This document shows, piece by piece, positions 20,835-33,419 of a stretch of DNA of 64,000 bases. The stretch's first letter is position 1, and every line of letters begins with the position of its first letter. Under the pieces are notes generated by a model that saw only the letters and a list, made by a program, of their open reading frames with translations, had not been told where the DNA came from and did no database searches. Made by a program: the position numbers and the translations under genes. The stretch is from Varanus komodoensis (Eukaryota > Chordata > Lepidosauria > Squamata > Varanidae). The DNA lies in the NCBI RefSeq assembly GCF_004798865.1, contig NW_025336416.1, positions 2,527,172-2,591,171 of the forward strand. The letters run 5' to 3'.

Positions 20835-21530
20835 GATAAAAGGGTTGCCTTTTATTTAAATTTATATGCAAAACTGGTATGCAGTAGTAGTTAGTCTGGG
20901 TTCAGACATCACAACAAGCAATGGTAGGTTTTTACAACTGTTCGTCCGATGTGTTTTCTGGGCTATTCTACCATGTTAAGTTTGATCTTTGTGGACTTTA
21001 AAGGAGGACAAAATGTTAACCAAGATGGCCAAAAGGCTGCGAGGTCTAATAGGGATCTGGTGGGAGGGTACTGACTTCTGGGGTCCACTCATTAGGGACT
21101 AGTTACTTCCAAAGCTAAGGCTTTTGCATCCCCAGAATGGAGTGCTCTCCTGTCATGGTGGGATAGCTAGAGCTGGAGAAGGCACTGGAGGAACAGGTAT
21201 GGCTGGGGAGACGGGGACTGCCTCTCTCTGAAGACCAGACTGGAGCACCTTGGTGCCTACCAGCCTCTCTTTGCAATTCTGTTTAGAACAGTGAGATGCT
21301 TGAGTCAATATTGTTTTCCAGCAGCAGATGCCGGTATGAATTATTAAGCAGTGTGGATACTGATCACATCCACAAAATATGACAAGGTCCCAAGAGTGCA
21401 CAAGGTCTTGCAGGCTTTTTACTTCCCCCGTTGCAGAATGCTTGATCAGAACCCTGTCCAGTTTGGTGTTAAATAAACCAAGAACTCTGCTTGGGGATTC
21501 ATTCTGTAGTCAAGGAACGAAGAACAGGGA
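20835..21530. other. unique sequence with one MITE-like copy
   Basis: Apart from the family C repeat at 20895-21000 I see no repeat or exon in this stretch. Confidence 0.4.
20895..21000. repeat. MITE-like repeat (family C), partial
   Basis: It begins GTCTGGGTTCAGACATCACA followed by ACAAGCAATGGTAGG. This matches the GGGTTCAGAC...ACAACAAACCATGG pattern of the copies at 13.3 and 52.8 kb. Diverged. Confidence 0.5.
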
Positions 21531-21534
21531 AATT

Positions 21535-21905
21535 TTCCATCTGTTCACTTGAATGCTGTATTCGCAAAGGAAAGTCCTTTATGCAGCTCATGGATCAACT
21601 CTGGAATTCGTTTCCATGAGATGGAAGGCAGGCCACCAGTTTGGGTGGCTTTGAAAGAGGACTGGGCTAATTCCTGGAGGGAGAAGCTGTCCATGGCTCC
21701 TAGTCCCAGTGGATGTATACTAATTCCAGTATCAGAGGCAGGATTCCTCTGTACACCAGTTGCTGGGGAACATGGGTGAGAAGGTGCTGTGTTGCCTGCC
21801 AAATCTTTTGGGGGCTCCCTTTGGGCAGCTGGTGGCCACTGGGTGAACTGAATGCTGGACATGATGGACCTCTGGTCTGATGCAGCAGAGCTGTCCTTGT
21901 GTTCA
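21535..21905 (+). mobile_element. CR1-like LINE 3' end
   Basis: The order of words is diagnostic: GGAATTCGTTTCCATGAGAT, TTGGGTGGCTTTGAAAGAGG, CTGGGCTAATTCCTGGAGG, AGCTGTCCATGGCTCCTAGT, CAGTATCAGAGGCAGGATTC, CCAGTTGCTGGGGAACATGG, ATGCTGGACATGATGGACC, GGTCTGATGCAGCAG and a CCTTGTGTTC end. It is a good length for a 3' end of this CR1 subfamily, and 4068-4205 is a shorter copy in reverse. No coding frame. Confidence 0.85.
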
Positions 21906-22142
21906 CCCTTCCTATTGCATCTGTGCAACCGGTCCATTGCATCGTGGCCATAAGTAGGGCGAAACAGACCTGGAGGATCAGAAAAGAGATCTGTTTAGCT
22001 CAGCAGCAGAAAGGCAGAAGCTCCTTTGGCTTGTAATTCCTGCCTCATCCTTGTCCTGTGGATTCGGGGGCAGAATGCTGCTGAACATGGAGGTGTGTTT
22101 TAGTGTGCAGCATTTGCCATAGCAGGAAAACTCCCCCAGGGT

Positions 22143-22610
22143 TTAGAAACATAGGAACAGAGTGAGTCAGAAGGGGTCTCCTGGGCCATCTAGTCTGACC
22201 CCTGGCTCCAGCTGGCTCTGCTCATGACATGGCTACCATGTGCATGTCCAGCCTGTCCTTGAACACCCGCACTGATGGGGTTTCCATCACCCCCTGTGGA
22301 AGCACATTCCATGCCCTAGAGGTCCTAACCATCAGGAAGTTCTTCCTGGCAAACACCTAATATCTTAGTTCCTGGAGCTTGGCTCCATTGGAACGTATCC
22401 TGCCCTCCTCCACAGGGGGAAAACAGTCTCTGCCCACCTCTGTGTGGCATCTTCTCACATACCTATATGTAGCCAACAGATCTTGGAGCCTCCTCTTCTC
22501 CAGGCTGAAAAAATCCAGTTCCCTCAGTTTCACCTCATACGGCTTCCCCTGCAAACCGGCCACCATCCTTGTGGCCCTGCGCTGCACTGACTCCAACCTG
22601 AATTCCATGG
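22143..22610 (-). mobile_element. CR1 LINE: ORF2 C-terminus and 3' UTR
   Basis: The minus strand codes for LESVQRRATRMVAGLQGKPY followed by EVKLRELDFFSLEKRRLQDL, the highly conserved CR1 ORF2 C-terminus. It then runs through the 3' UTR to GGCCATCTAGTCTGACC (plus-strand wording) and GAAACATAGGAACAGAG. The frame is open for over 80 codons, so this copy is younger than the others. The 5' end is truncated near 22610. Confidence 0.93.
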
Positions 22611-22614
22611 TTCA

Positions 22615-25484
22615 TTCCCCCTGGCGGCCACCAAGGAGGCCTCCAGGGCTGTTGCTTCCCTGTGATGGTGGCAAATATTGTTAAAAGCATGGCTAATTCA
22701 GCGGGAGGTATTTGTCCCTGCCACAGCAAAGAGGAAAAGAGGTAGCTCAGTTGATTCCTCAATTAGGCACTGAGTCAAGCAACATGTGCTATTTTCTTTC
22801 TTGATTCTGGTACCAGTTTCTTTGCTAGCCTAGCCCTAAATTGCAATCCAGAATTATGGTGATTCTTAAGGGGGAAAATCTTTCTTCACAGAGTCAAATA
22901 TTGATGCTGTTTTCATTATCCCAAAGGACAGGAGCCACTGCAGGGTCTGAGTCTGGACTGCAATCTTATGCCAGCTTACTTGGGAGTAAGTCCTATTGAA
23001 CTCAGTGGAGTCTACTTCTCAGGAGACGCTCCTAGGATCGCACAAATTCAGGCTCCTCTCCATCAGCTAGGAAGTTCTCACTGAGTCACCTCAAGGGAAA
23101 CAGGCCAAGAATTAAAAAGAATAAACCTGAGCTCTTCAGCTCATCTCCTGGTCACCTACTGAAACCCTCTGAGCAGGTATAGAGGAAAAGAGATGGAAGC
23201 AAGCAGATTGGGATTAGCTGAGTACACACACAGTGTTACACTGATCCTATTCTACTCAGCATGAGGAATGCAAAGCTAGATCTGGGAATACATAATGGAT
23301 GATGTCAGAGAGAGGCATCAATTCCTATATTCTTCCGGAGAGCAAGGGGGCAATTCTTTTCTCATTGCATCATCTGGCTTATGGCATCACGTTGTTTTTC
23401 CTTAGTTTAACTCAGATGTCCCCATTCCATTTTAAACCATACCTGCTCTCTTCACAGGTTGGAGAAATCATGCACAGATAATGCAAAACCAATGCATGGG
23501 GCAGGGCTTGCTCGAAAGAGGAGTTCAGGAAGGATCCGATGCTGAAAGTGTGATTTTCAATGCCATGGCACTGCCTTACAATGCAATCGTTTTCCACATG
23601 TCTCCATAGACTTTCTGTCCAAGTGACCTGGTACGGCTTGAAACACCGTGGCACACATGTGCCCTTTTGACTTTCTCTGTCCAATTTGTGGTCCGGGTAT
23701 CTGGGGAAACTATTACATCTTGTAAACTGTTTTGAAAGCATTGTGCTAATCAAATGGTACAGAGATGCTTTAAAGAAACAAATAAATATATTCCGGCTCC
23801 AGTGGGAGGAGAACATCTGGACCGTTTCCCAGAGGCAGGGCTCGCCACTGGCAGGAGCCGTGCTGCAGCCTGTTCTTTCCTTTTTTCCTAAGCCATTTTG
23901 GTTTATTTGGTTTTAATGCTTCCATGGCTTCAGCTGCGCTGGCAGGCTGGCCCCCCATTTCTCATCCCCCACAATGCAGGTGTGAGGAGGGCTGGAGCGT
24001 GTTCCAGCTACAGGGAAGAAACTCAGCTGGCTATCACTGAGGCAAAATCTCTTCTGTAATTTCCTGAAAGTCTCTGTCCCCCATGAATGAGGCTTCCGTT
24101 GTTCCACTTCATTTTTAGATCAATAGCCCACGGATCTCTGGGCAGTTTGCAAAAGGGTTTGTGCTGCACACGATGCAGAAGACACTTATCAGTTGCATAA
24201 CTCATGAACAGGAGCTTCGTGAACATGCATGGACTTCCTCTCAGCTTGTCATGCTTCCTAAGTCACTGCCAAACACGAGGAGGAGTCCAACAAATGGAAG
24301 ACTGCTGGATCCTGAGAGAACCATCGTACAGGTACGAAAGGATGGAGTGGATGGTCAAGCCGAAGAAGGTTCTTGGAGGTAAGGCGGTTACTCCAACCAG
24401 GCCAACGGAGGACGCCTTGCTGTCTCACCGGTCCCTCACAAGGTCCGTGGAGAAGGCCTTGCTGTCTCAGCTCTCCCGCAGGAAGGATCCGGATGATGTG
24501 GCTGCTGATAGACAGTGCTGTCTGGGCAGAGCCAAACTGCTGGACAGCTGGTCCCAGCCAGGCCTGTGGAAGTGGCTTCACTGTCCCACCACTCATTCAT
24601 GGCATGCTCTTGCCTTTCCTGAAGGACCCAAAATGTTGCAAGGCAGGTTCCCTTGCCAAGAAAGATCAGCACACCTCATAGGCTTCCATGATGTCCCTGT
24701 GAAAGCGTGACCGTTTCCACAGGATGAGCCTCCTTTAAGCCCAGGGTGGTTAACCATAGGTCCAGGAGGCAAGTCTGACCCTTTCAGGGTTCCAATTTGG
24801 GGGTTTCTCTGAGGGCTATACACCTTCCTTCCAACCAATGATCGTTGCATGTTTCCCAGCTTTTGTGCCCTTTTCCCTGTTCCAAAAATTATAATGCCTC
24901 TGTTAAAGCTTAGTTACTGGGAGCAAGCACTTGAGGCTACCATGACTCGGTATGCTTTCTGTTTTAGTATCACCCCTTTCACTTTGGCTCCACCCACCAT
25001 GGGGATAGGACCTCCCCAGAGCCTCTCTGAAGTGGAATTTGACCCTTGAATTCAACTCTGAACCCTGATGAACTCTGCACTTATCTTCCAACAAGAATTA
25101 GAATAGAAGGACCACTGCTCACTCACACATAATTACGCACTTGTGTCCACAGCTACTACAAGGTGGCCATTAGAGTTTTTGTGATTTCAGCTGGTTGATC
25201 TAGGCTGAGGTTTGGAGTCCATGATTTACAAATATACAGGCTGAGCATCAAGTTCCAGGCCAGCATTCAGTAAGACGTTTCTACTCTGTGAAGCAGATCG
25301 TATTCCTAGAACCCACTGGGAAACAAGTGCCCAATAACCACAGCCTTCTGGTGCCACACAAGGATGCATTCCAATCCCCAAACTTCTTCCACTTCCTTTT
25401 CCTCTGACTAATTCCTATAGGCATCAGAAGCTATAAGTAAGCAACGAAACTCTTAAGCTGTGGGAGTATCCCCTGGCATTGCTG
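22615..25484. other. mostly unique sequence, no gene recognised
   Basis: Holds one family B MITE (22968-23045). A short internal near-duplication (GCCTTGCTGTCTCA twice, near 24414 and 24464) lies in a GC-rich patch whose open frames of up to 168 codons have no known domain. I see no exon. Confidence 0.4.
22968..23045. repeat. palindromic MITE-like repeat (family B)
   Basis: Good copy: CAATCTTATGCCAGCTTACT, TGGGAGTAAGTCCTATTGAA, CTCAGTGGAGTCTACTTCTC, then CCTAGGATCGCAC. The AGTAAGTCC and mirrored GGA(G)TCTACTT words form the inverted arms. Confidence 0.65.
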
Positions 25485-25765
25485 TTGCTTCATGCCGTCA
25501 ATTCGTCTCTGATTTACAGTGACCCTATGAATGGATGACCTCCATAAGGTCCTGTCCTTGACAGACCTGCTCAGCAGTGGCTTCCTTTAGGAGATTGATC
25601 TATCTCATCATTGTCTTCCTCCTCCTCTTCTGCCTTTGACATTCCCTAGCATGATGGCCTTCCCCATTTAGTGTTGCTTTTTCATGGCATTGAACAGTCT
25701 CAGTTTCATCGGTTTTACTTCTGGGAAAGGTTGTGGCTTGATCTGACAATTCTATACCCGTTGTC
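25485..25765 (-). mobile_element. RTE-like LINE 3' fragment (not BovB)
   Basis: Plus-strand wording GCCGTCAATTCGTCTCTGAT, ACAGTGACCCTATGAATGG, GACCTCCATAAGGTCCTGTC, AGTGGCTTCCTTTAGGAG and GATTGATCTATCTCATCATT is the antisense of the same family as 4.3 and 34.9 kb. The 3' end is to the left. Decayed, with no frame. Confidence 0.65.
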
Positions 25766-25769
25766 AACC

Positions 25770-28005
25770 AGTAAACATTCAGAAAGAGCACACACACACA
25801 CCCTTTTCATGTGATTCACCTTGTGTCTTGAGGTTAAGATATTACTGCACAAGGTATTTATGAATAATAGTAGTAAATGGCGTACAAAATACACTGGAAA
25901 GAAAAACAGGGGGTTTTAGAACCAAAAAATTCCAGCACTGTCCCCATCACATCCCACCAGCTTTAAGCATCATTACAAACAACTGGAATGTGCCAAAGGA
26001 AAACAAAATCCAGTCAGAAAAAGAATGCATAAATATTTCATCAAGCACCATCGCTCTGCAAAATGTGAACAGATTAAGAATAACGTGTTTTACTTGCAAT
26101 GATGTGTATTTTGTAACTTCTCTTTCAATGAGGCCACAGAGAAAAGAGAGGAAAAAATATCAAACAGCAATGAAACTGTAGAATAGGATGAGGTCTTTTG
26201 AGCAAGCTGGTACTTGCTATACCATACCAGGTCTGTGCAAGTTGCTTCCACTACACCAGACCTTGTTTGTCAGAATTTTCAGCACCTCTCCCTGATAAAC
26301 CTCTCTCCTAGTTTTACCTCTTCATGGGAGACACTTTTTAGACATTGCTAGAACAGCTGCTCTTCATGTTGAGTCCCGGGGTCCTTATTCCGCCCATTGA
26401 GCCCTTATTCACCTACATAGGTGGCATAGTGTCTAGAGCAAGAGGGCATAACCCCAGGCCCAGGGGCCAAATCTCACCCCCCCCCCAGACATCCCCCAGT
26501 GTGGCTCTCTGGAGGTCCCCAGAAAGCCATGGTCCCTTCCACAGGGCCAACACCTTTCCACCGACAACCGACTGTTCAGTGGCTCGTCGCCCTGTCATTG
26601 CAGTCTTTCCTCCATTCTGAAAGTGGGAAAGGCTTCTCCTAAGGCTTGCCTAGTGGAAGTAAGAAATAATTATACTGAAATATGCTAATATTTGGGCCCT
26701 CTTGCCTTTAGCTGCCCTCAGCCTTAGGATGTGAGCCCCTGGGATTTGACCCTTGGATTGAAAGACATTCTGCACAAATTACCATGTAGCCATAATCCTG
26801 CCATGCTTGTGTGCTTACTCAGAAGTAAGCCCCACTGAGTTGAAAGGGGCTTACTCATTCATAAGCATGTCCAGGCTGGTGACCCTGGTCAGTCACCATC
26901 TCCCATCTTTGCACCTTATAGAAGTAAAATGGAGGTCCATGGAGAACCATGAGCATCCTTGAACTCCTTCTCAGGACTGTGGGATATAAATGTAAGAAAA
27001 TAAGTACAGCAGAAAAGGAGAAGAGGAGCTCTGGAAGAGAATACATGCCCTGCTTTCCCTTGACAGAATCTGGGGACCACCAAAACAGGGTAAATTTGTT
27101 TTATCATAATATTATTCTTTCATTGCAGGGCAGGATTCAAAACTAACAACTGTTGGGAAGGGTTTAGCTTGCTAGGACACAGTTTTGGTTTCTTGTCAGA
27201 GGGGTTGATTCAGCAGCCATGACACCTTCCACTGGTAGGTCTTCAAATCAAAATTCTCACTTGATGAATCCTAGACTGAAATTGTTACAATCGGGAATGG
27301 CTGAGCCGCTAGATTATCTTTGGCCATCTCTTTTTATGCACAGGAACTGCCATTTTTATCAACAAGAAGCCAAAGGTGGGTGTGGAGCAGAGATGCCACA
27401 AACACTTGTGTGTGCCAATCCTTAGCCACAATTTTGACACTAGCATTCTTGGCTCACATATTTGAGGGTGGAGAAGGAATGAGAATTGCTTTCTCCTCCC
27501 GCCACCCCCATTGTGAAATATCTTCCTGTTCCGAATGAATCAAATCCCCCAAATCGATTCTTTTTTCCTGTCGCAAGCGGCAGAGGCAACTCAAATCTAG
27601 TGGCCTGGGTAATCCTGAAGAACCAGGGGCAAGGAAGCAGTAAGAAAGAATAAAAAATGGCCTTCAGATTATTTAGAAACTATAGTCTGTCAGAGGGTTT
27701 TAATTTTATCTCCAGGAATAGGGGCTAGCCAAAGTGTTGTGGAAGGTAGCTCCTAACTCTGTGGGATTCATTAGTCCTGGAACTGGGGACTAAATGCCAA
27801 GCGATGATTCGAGGTAGGGCGAGTAGATTGCATCCCACAAGCAGATGCCTGCACTTTCAGTGCACATGGATTTCTGTGCATTCTGGCACACAGCTGGTTG
27901 TGCCGAAACCTTCTGGTCTCAATCCGAGAAGAGGAAATGTGTGCATTTCTACAAGCAGTCAAAGGGGGGGGCCTCTGGAGGCAGCCCTATCTGAATTGCA
28001 ACACC
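25770..28005. other. mostly unique sequence, no gene recognised
   Basis: Contains a family B MITE (26788-26872). A possible end of a hAT-like MITE lies near 26430 (CCAGGCCCAGGGGCCAAATC). No exon seen. Confidence 0.4.
26788..26872. repeat. palindromic MITE-like repeat (family B), reverse copy
   Basis: CATAATCCTGCCATGC, TGCTTACTCAGAAGTAAGCC, CCACTGAGTTGAAAGGGGCT and TACTCATTCATAAGCATG give the mirrored order of the 22.97 kb copy. Confidence 0.6.
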
Positions 28006-28007
28006 CT

Positions 28008-28112
28008 TCCTCAAGCAGGGTCCTCAAAATGTTTTGGACTACAGCTCCCAATATTTCTGGCCTGCTGGTTGGGGCTAATGGGCCTTGAAGTCTAAAACAT
28101 CTGCAGCCCACC
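28008..28112. repeat. palindromic MITE-like repeat (family A)
   Basis: GTCCTCAAAATGTTTTGGAC and TACAGCTCCCAATATTTCTG on one side are mirrored by GGGGCTAATGGGCCTTGAAG and TCTAAAACATCTGCAGCCC on the other. The ends can pair over most of their length. The family recurs at 49.2, 58.6 and 61.6 kb. It is the widespread ACTACAACTCCCAtCAT-type amniote repeat. Confidence 0.65.
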
Positions 28113-28114
28113 AG

Positions 28115-29745
28115 TCATGGTATGGACATTGTGATCGATTGTCAAGATGCTTTGTGGTCAAGTGCATGGGCACCAGCTCACCACGGCATGCCCCATTCTG
28201 TCTACATTGTTGCCTCCTGAGTCAGACCAGTCTTTGTTCTTGGTCGCTAGTTGGTCAGCAGTAGGTGTGAGATGCAGATGGAGGCTGGTCTCCTGGTCAC
28301 TGAAGTGATGGGAGAGTTGATGTCACTGCTTCAGAGAGCAAAATCTTTAGGGAAGTGTTGGGCTCCCTCAGGGGAGGAAATGTGGGTTCCCCATACAAAA
28401 TCTGCTTCTTTCCCCTTCAGCCTTACTTCCCAACCGGACTTCTCCCATATGCACAGCAGTTCACCAGGTGAAAGACTTGAGCAGGCCTTCCAGGACGTGG
28501 GACATTGCTACGGCAAAAGTGCCAGCGATGTTGTACATATCACTCTGCTTTTTAAAGCAATTGCCAGTGTGGGGCAGAAGGTCTGGAATAGGACTCCAGA
28601 ATATGTCTGTGCGTGGAGGGGTGGGGAGAGATAAAGGGGCTTGAACCCCTTGCCCTCTGCTGCAAATCCATTCTGGGCAGAGGAGCTGCCCCTGTGTTTG
28701 TATTCCCTGAAATGTCCCATTCATTTCCTGCTTTTTCAAACCTGACAGCCCATTGGAAAGGAGAATGAATAAACAAGGCAAAGGAATTGAGCCTGGCATC
28801 CTGGCTTCCCCTCCCTGCCTGCCCGTCAGGATAAAAAGAAAGCATTTCTCTCCTAAGTACACTCATTTCTCAAATGACCAGTCAGCGTCTCTAGGCAGAA
28901 TATTTCATTGCTGTAATATTGTCCCCTCCAGAACGTGAGGCGCTGAGGGAAACAGAAGTCAATAAGAATATTTAATAAACACAAGAAGACCAGGAAGAGT
29001 ACAACTGAATTATTGCCAGCTTGTTATCCTTAAGGGCCTTATTCCATCCAATTTGCTCCCCTTAAAAACTAATTTTCTTTTATTTCATTTAAGCACTCGC
29101 CCTTCCCCGCCATTTCACAACAATCACCTCTCCAGCGAGCAGGCAGCAGAAAACAACAACAGAGACAGGCTGAAGAAGTGGGGCAGCGGGGGAAACACGC
29201 AGGGAGAGAGAGAGGAAGCAAAACAGTGATGGGAAAATGGGAGACACCAGAAGCCTCTAGGCCAACACTTGGATGTGTCTAAATTTGTTACAACACCACA
29301 ATTTAGCAAACTTTAAAGAGGGTGCAAAGGAGAAATATTGCAGAAAAATCCTTTCTAATTTTGATCCATTCTTCTAACAGCAAATGTAGGTGGTGAGTGG
29401 ACCAGCTTTTTCTAGCTGATAATGGAACAGAAGGTATTTGACATTCTGTGGAACATGGATGGGGAAACAAACAAAAAAAGCTTTCAAAAATCTAAGCGGG
29501 AAACCTCCCCACAAAAAGGAACACAGGTGAGCACAAAGGAAATGTGGGCAAAGAGTAACGCATGCAGGGCAGGGGGAAGAATTCAGGGATACCTCTGCAC
29601 TCTGGTTGTTGAAGCACAACTGGGACAGAAGGGTCTCTTCTTGTGTCCTCCTTGTGGGCTTCAGGTTGGTCCCAGGATGCTGAACAAACTAGGCCTCTGG
29701 CATGATCACACAGGGCTTTCCTTATATTGTTGAGCTGTCCGGAGC
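28115..29745. other. unique sequence, possible conserved block at 28930-29105
   Basis: No exon recognised. The block at 28930-29105 is repeat-free and AT-rich with TTTAATAAAC, AACTAATTTTC and TTTATTTCATTTAAG words, followed by CACCTCTCCAGCGAG. It is a candidate regulatory element only by look. Confidence 0.35.
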
Positions 29746-29749
29746 CCTA

Positions 29750-29915
29750 CAGGTTCTAAACCAGAAGTCATGTAGCCACCATGGGTAGACCGATCCTTCG
29801 GTAATGAATTGTTCTAGGCCCCTTTTAAAGTCCTCTGTGATACTGGCCATCACCATAACTTGTTGCAGAGAGTTCTGTAAGTCAATTATCCACTGTGGAA
29901 GGTCCCCAATTCTTC
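29750..29915 (-). mobile_element. CR1 LINE ORF2 fragment, old
   Basis: Plus-strand wording GTAGCCACCATGGGTAGACC, TGGCCATCACCATAACTTGT, TGCAGAGAGTTCTGTAAGTC and AATTATCCACTGTGGAAGG matches the antisense of the CR1 ORF2 C-terminal region (ATCACCACATCCTGTGGCA-type block). Strongly decayed. Confidence 0.6.
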
Positions 29916-29919
29916 AGGG

Positions 29920-30520
29920 GCCAAAAGTGGACCAGAGCGGTGTATCTGGTTGGATGGGTCAGGAACAAAGTTTAGTCTCTAGCATCTCCAGTTCTGAAAA
30001 GGATTAACTTGTGAGGAGAAAGGGTCTCCCTAGGATCCTGGAAAGTCTCCATCAGAGTAGAAGACCATAGGTTAATGGCTTGACTTTGACCGAGTATGAG
30101 GCAGCATCATACATCTGGTTGCAATGCCATATCACCCAATTGTTGCAAATCGCCTTGGTGGCTCCTTAGCACACAAAGTAGAATGTACATTTTAACCATA
30201 AACAGTAATTTCTGCCATATTTTGAAGATGATCCCACCCATCAATCACAAAACACAGTCTCATTCATCTGCTCCCTGAAACTTCCATGCATTCTTTTATC
30301 ATCTGCTTTTTCCTTGGTAATGAGATTTGCCCATTGCTGGTATGGAACTGGACAAAGCAATGGAATGCTCCACTGCTAATGATCTTTCACATCTGTTTTA
30401 TTTAGAAAGGGGGTGGGGGGGACACAGCTATTTTGTGTTGTTGTTTTAATTCCTGTTGTCTCTCTACTTTGCACTGCTTCTTTAAATACACATGCACCAT
30501 CTGGAATATACCAGTATTAT
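29920..30520. other. unique sequence, nothing recognised
   Basis: No exon or repeat that I can name, other than a G-rich run near 30410. Confidence 0.4.
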
Positions 30521-30526
30521 ATCAGA

Positions 30527-30772
30527 GTCAGTTTGGTGTAGTGGTTAAGAGCCCGGGACTGGGACTCAGGTGATCTGGGTTCTAACCCCGCTCAGTCATG
30601 GAGCCAAGTGGGTGACTTCAAACCAGTCACAGACTCTCAGTTTAGCCTACCTCACAGTGTTGTTGTTGTGAGAATAAGATTGAGAGCAGCAGGAGGAGAA
30701 TGATGCAACCCACTTAGAGTGCTTTACAAAAGAAAAAGGAGGGATAGAAATTTAATGAATAAAAATATCATC
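30527..30772 (+). mobile_element. MIR-like tRNA-headed SINE
   Basis: Near-complete: head GTTTGGTGTAGTGGTTAAGA (box A-like), GATCTGGGTTCTAACCCC (box B-like), GTGACTTCAAACCAGTCACA, TTTAGCCTACCTCACAGTG, TTGTTGTTGTGAGAATAAG, tail GGGATAGAAATTTAATGAAT. The purest tRNA-like head in the window, so a good reference copy. Confidence 0.9.
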
Positions 30773-31002
30773 CCTCATCACCATTTGGAAGTTTTTCCAT
30801 GCCAAGCAGCCTTATATAAAACATACAATATGCTTCTCCTTGGGATGCTGAGTGGCTTGCTAATGGTGCTACAATAGTCAGGTAGTTTTCCTTGAACTTT
30901 TTCTATCCCAGGGGTGTGGAGGGAACACAAGTCTCATTTATCTGTTTGGCTACTTTCTATGGTGCCCACATAGAAGGTCTACAAGCTTCCCTCCTGTTCA
31001 CA

Positions 31003-31155
31003 GAAACATAGAAACAGAGGGGCTGGTGGGGCTTCCCGAGTCATCTAGTCTGCATTAGGTCAGTTCAACATCCTCCCCGGAAGATGCTCACAAAGCTGGT
31101 TTCTAGACCCAGCGCCATCCTTAGGACCTGCTCCAGCCTGACAATGTCCTTCTAA
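31003..31155 (-). mobile_element. CR1 LINE 3' UTR fragment
   Basis: The plus strand starts CAGAAACATAGAAACAGAGG, then GTCATCTAGTCTGC. This is the antisense of the CR1 3' UTR end seen more fully at 22143. It diverges after about 60 bp. Confidence 0.65.
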
Positions 31156-31437
31156 AATGGACAATGTCCCCAGAGCCACTCACACACTCACAGTCAGAGT
31201 TCTTGGGCTTGTTGTTGCTCCTTTCTCACCAAGTCTTCCTTCTGCCCAGCTATTCTTGCTCCTTATCTTCTTCTTGCTCCTGATCTTTTGCTGCTCCTCA
31301 TTCTCACCAGAACCATGATCTGGGCCAGAGCAGGAAGCACATGAAAGAACAGGATTCAGTGGGAAAAGGATGACTGAGATGCCTGCAGACCAGGCCTGGC
31401 AATATTCTGGATAAAGTCTGACCAGCTGGAAAAGCAG

Positions 31438-31692
31438 TGGCATGCTTTTTATTTGTATTACATTGCAGTTGTACCCCATCTGCCTTACAGAGAAAGGAAG
31501 GCAGCTTACCTGGTCCTTTTCTGTTCCATTTTACCCCCAAGACCATTCACAGTCCATTTTATCTGCACAACAACTTTATAAAGTGACTCTCAGCCTCAGT
31601 AACTGGCCGAAAGTCACCCAGTGACCTCTATGGCTGAATGAAAACCCAGATCTTCTGCATCCCTAGTCCAATAATCTAACCACTACACCATA
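31438..31692 (-). mobile_element. MIR-like SINE, reverse orientation
   Basis: Tail side TTTTTATTTGTATTACATTG, then CACAACAACTTTATAAAGTG, AAAGTCACCCAGTGACCTCT, ATGGCTGAATGAAAACCCAG and head CTAACCACTACACCATAC. Essentially full length and diverged. Confidence 0.85.
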
Positions 31693-31699
31693 CAAATGT

Positions 31700-33200
31700 G
31701 TGGCTCTCATGTGAAGTGGGAGCTAGAAAACTCCACTGCAACATTCAGGAAAGTGAGAATTTGAAAGGATAAATGAATGTTGGCTTGCAAACTCATCTGA
31801 AATTGCAAAATTAGGCAAGCTGGCATGAGAACTGGGCAACATTCTCCTTCATCCCAGCTCTCCAGTTCTAGTAATGTCCATTATATCCCCCAAATGATAG
31901 ATCTCTTTTTCGGAACTAAAATACCCGCAAACACTTTTGCCTTTCCTGCAATCCACTCCTTGATTCATCTGCTAGCACTGCTCCATTCTTTGCCCAGCTC
32001 TGTGAGGGTTTTCGTTTTTGTTTCTGATGAGACAAATACAAATGTATTAATTCCAAATGTGGTTAAACCAAATCTGGTAAGATGACAGCAATTGTTCTTT
32101 TATTTTGAGCAGCTTTCCGAAATCATTTCCAGAGTGGAATCTGCCTTGAAGACTACCAGCACATGCTGGGGATGGTTCATTACCACATTCATGATTGCAT
32201 GCCTTGCTCTCCTCTTGCAAGGAACCCAAAGCAACTCACATGCTCCTATTCCTCACAATTCTGTCCTCAGAACAGCCTGCCAAGAAGGCTCTTTTATCAC
32301 TGAACTCTTCCGCACTCGCAAGATCTGTTTCTTTAATCATCCCAGCTGATTGGGGACTATAGCAGATTGCGATCACTCCAATTAATGTTACTGATAATGG
32401 TGTGAAAATGCCTGGGAGAGCAGGGTTACCGTTTCTCCAAGCACCTGCTTTCTGTATCATTCATCCCAGCAAAATGGTCTGACCCAATGAAAGAACTCAG
32501 CAATAGCCCTCATTTAGTTTCATGATTCTGTTATTTGGTAGAAATTTGCCATTTTCTGATCTGGAGCAGAAGCCCCTGGGTCCTCTGCAGCAAAACAAAC
32601 CATTGCAGGACCTGGGAGAGCTCCTAGTGAACAACTTCCTTCTACACGGTCTGAGACCAGGACACAGTGTACCACAGAATCCCTTTCCCAACTTCCACCC
32701 TTTACTCTGAAGGGTGAGATGCCTTACAAGGACAGAGTTCTCCTCTGTCTACCCAAGAGCTCATGCCAGCATGCTGCCGGCATGGACGCACTGACTCCAT
32801 GGATGGTGGATCTCATGCTCCCACAGGAGAAGTGATGGCACAGTCTAACTCTCTCAGGAGAACTGGAAGAACCTGGGCTCTGCCGGTGCAGTTCAGAGAG
32901 GCACCAGAAAGTCCTGTTGTCTTTAGAGGCAAGTCAGTTGAGCTTCTTTAAGAAGACACACTTGATCACAAGAAGGGTTCTGAAAAGGAAAGAATTCCTG
33001 AGCAGCAAGGTACAGCCGCTGAAGTGGGATGCTGAAGGCCCACAGCTGAAAGCAGGGTGTCTCTTCAGCTCCAGCCTCTAGTACCCTGACCTTAACTTGT
33101 GCTTGGACCTCCATGCTATTGATCTTTGCCCTCTTGCCAACGCCACCTTTGGGACGCTCATTCCCCCCATGCATGTGACCTTGCTCCTCTGATGTTTTTT
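31700..33200. other. unique sequence, no gene recognised
   Basis: No exon, RNA gene or diagnosable transposon. Frames are under 90 codons. Confidence 0.4.
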
Positions 33201-33204
33201 GGGG

Positions 33205-33418
33205 AAAGCCGTGTTTATTTACTCCAGGCTTTCCTGCAAGAAACTCAAGGCAGTTTTCCTCCTCCTCCTCACCATGTTATCCTCACTACCCTCTTGTGAG
33301 GCAGGCTAGGCTGATCATCAGTGAATGAGACAAAGTCCCCCAGTCACGACCACATGGGGAGCAGAATCCAAATCTCTCAAGCCCCCATCCAGCACATGAA
33401 CTACCACCCTACCTTTGG
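33205..33418 (-). mobile_element. MIR-like SINE, reverse orientation
   Basis: GTGTTTATTTACTCCAGGCT, CAAGGCAGTTTTCCTCC, CTCACTACCCTCTTGTGAGG, CAAAGTCCCCCAGTCACGAC and head CATGAACTACCACCCTACC. Older than the 31.4 kb copy. Confidence 0.75.
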
Positions 33419-33419
33419 C

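Noticed and set aside
26430-26540. hAT-like MITE near CCAGGCCCAGGGGCCAAATC
   Set aside because: A single end-like word and a C run. The opposite terminus could not be located.
30527-30600. tRNA gene (A and B box-like words)
   Set aside because: Head of a SINE: no cloverleaf acceptor pairing and the body continues as the repeat family.
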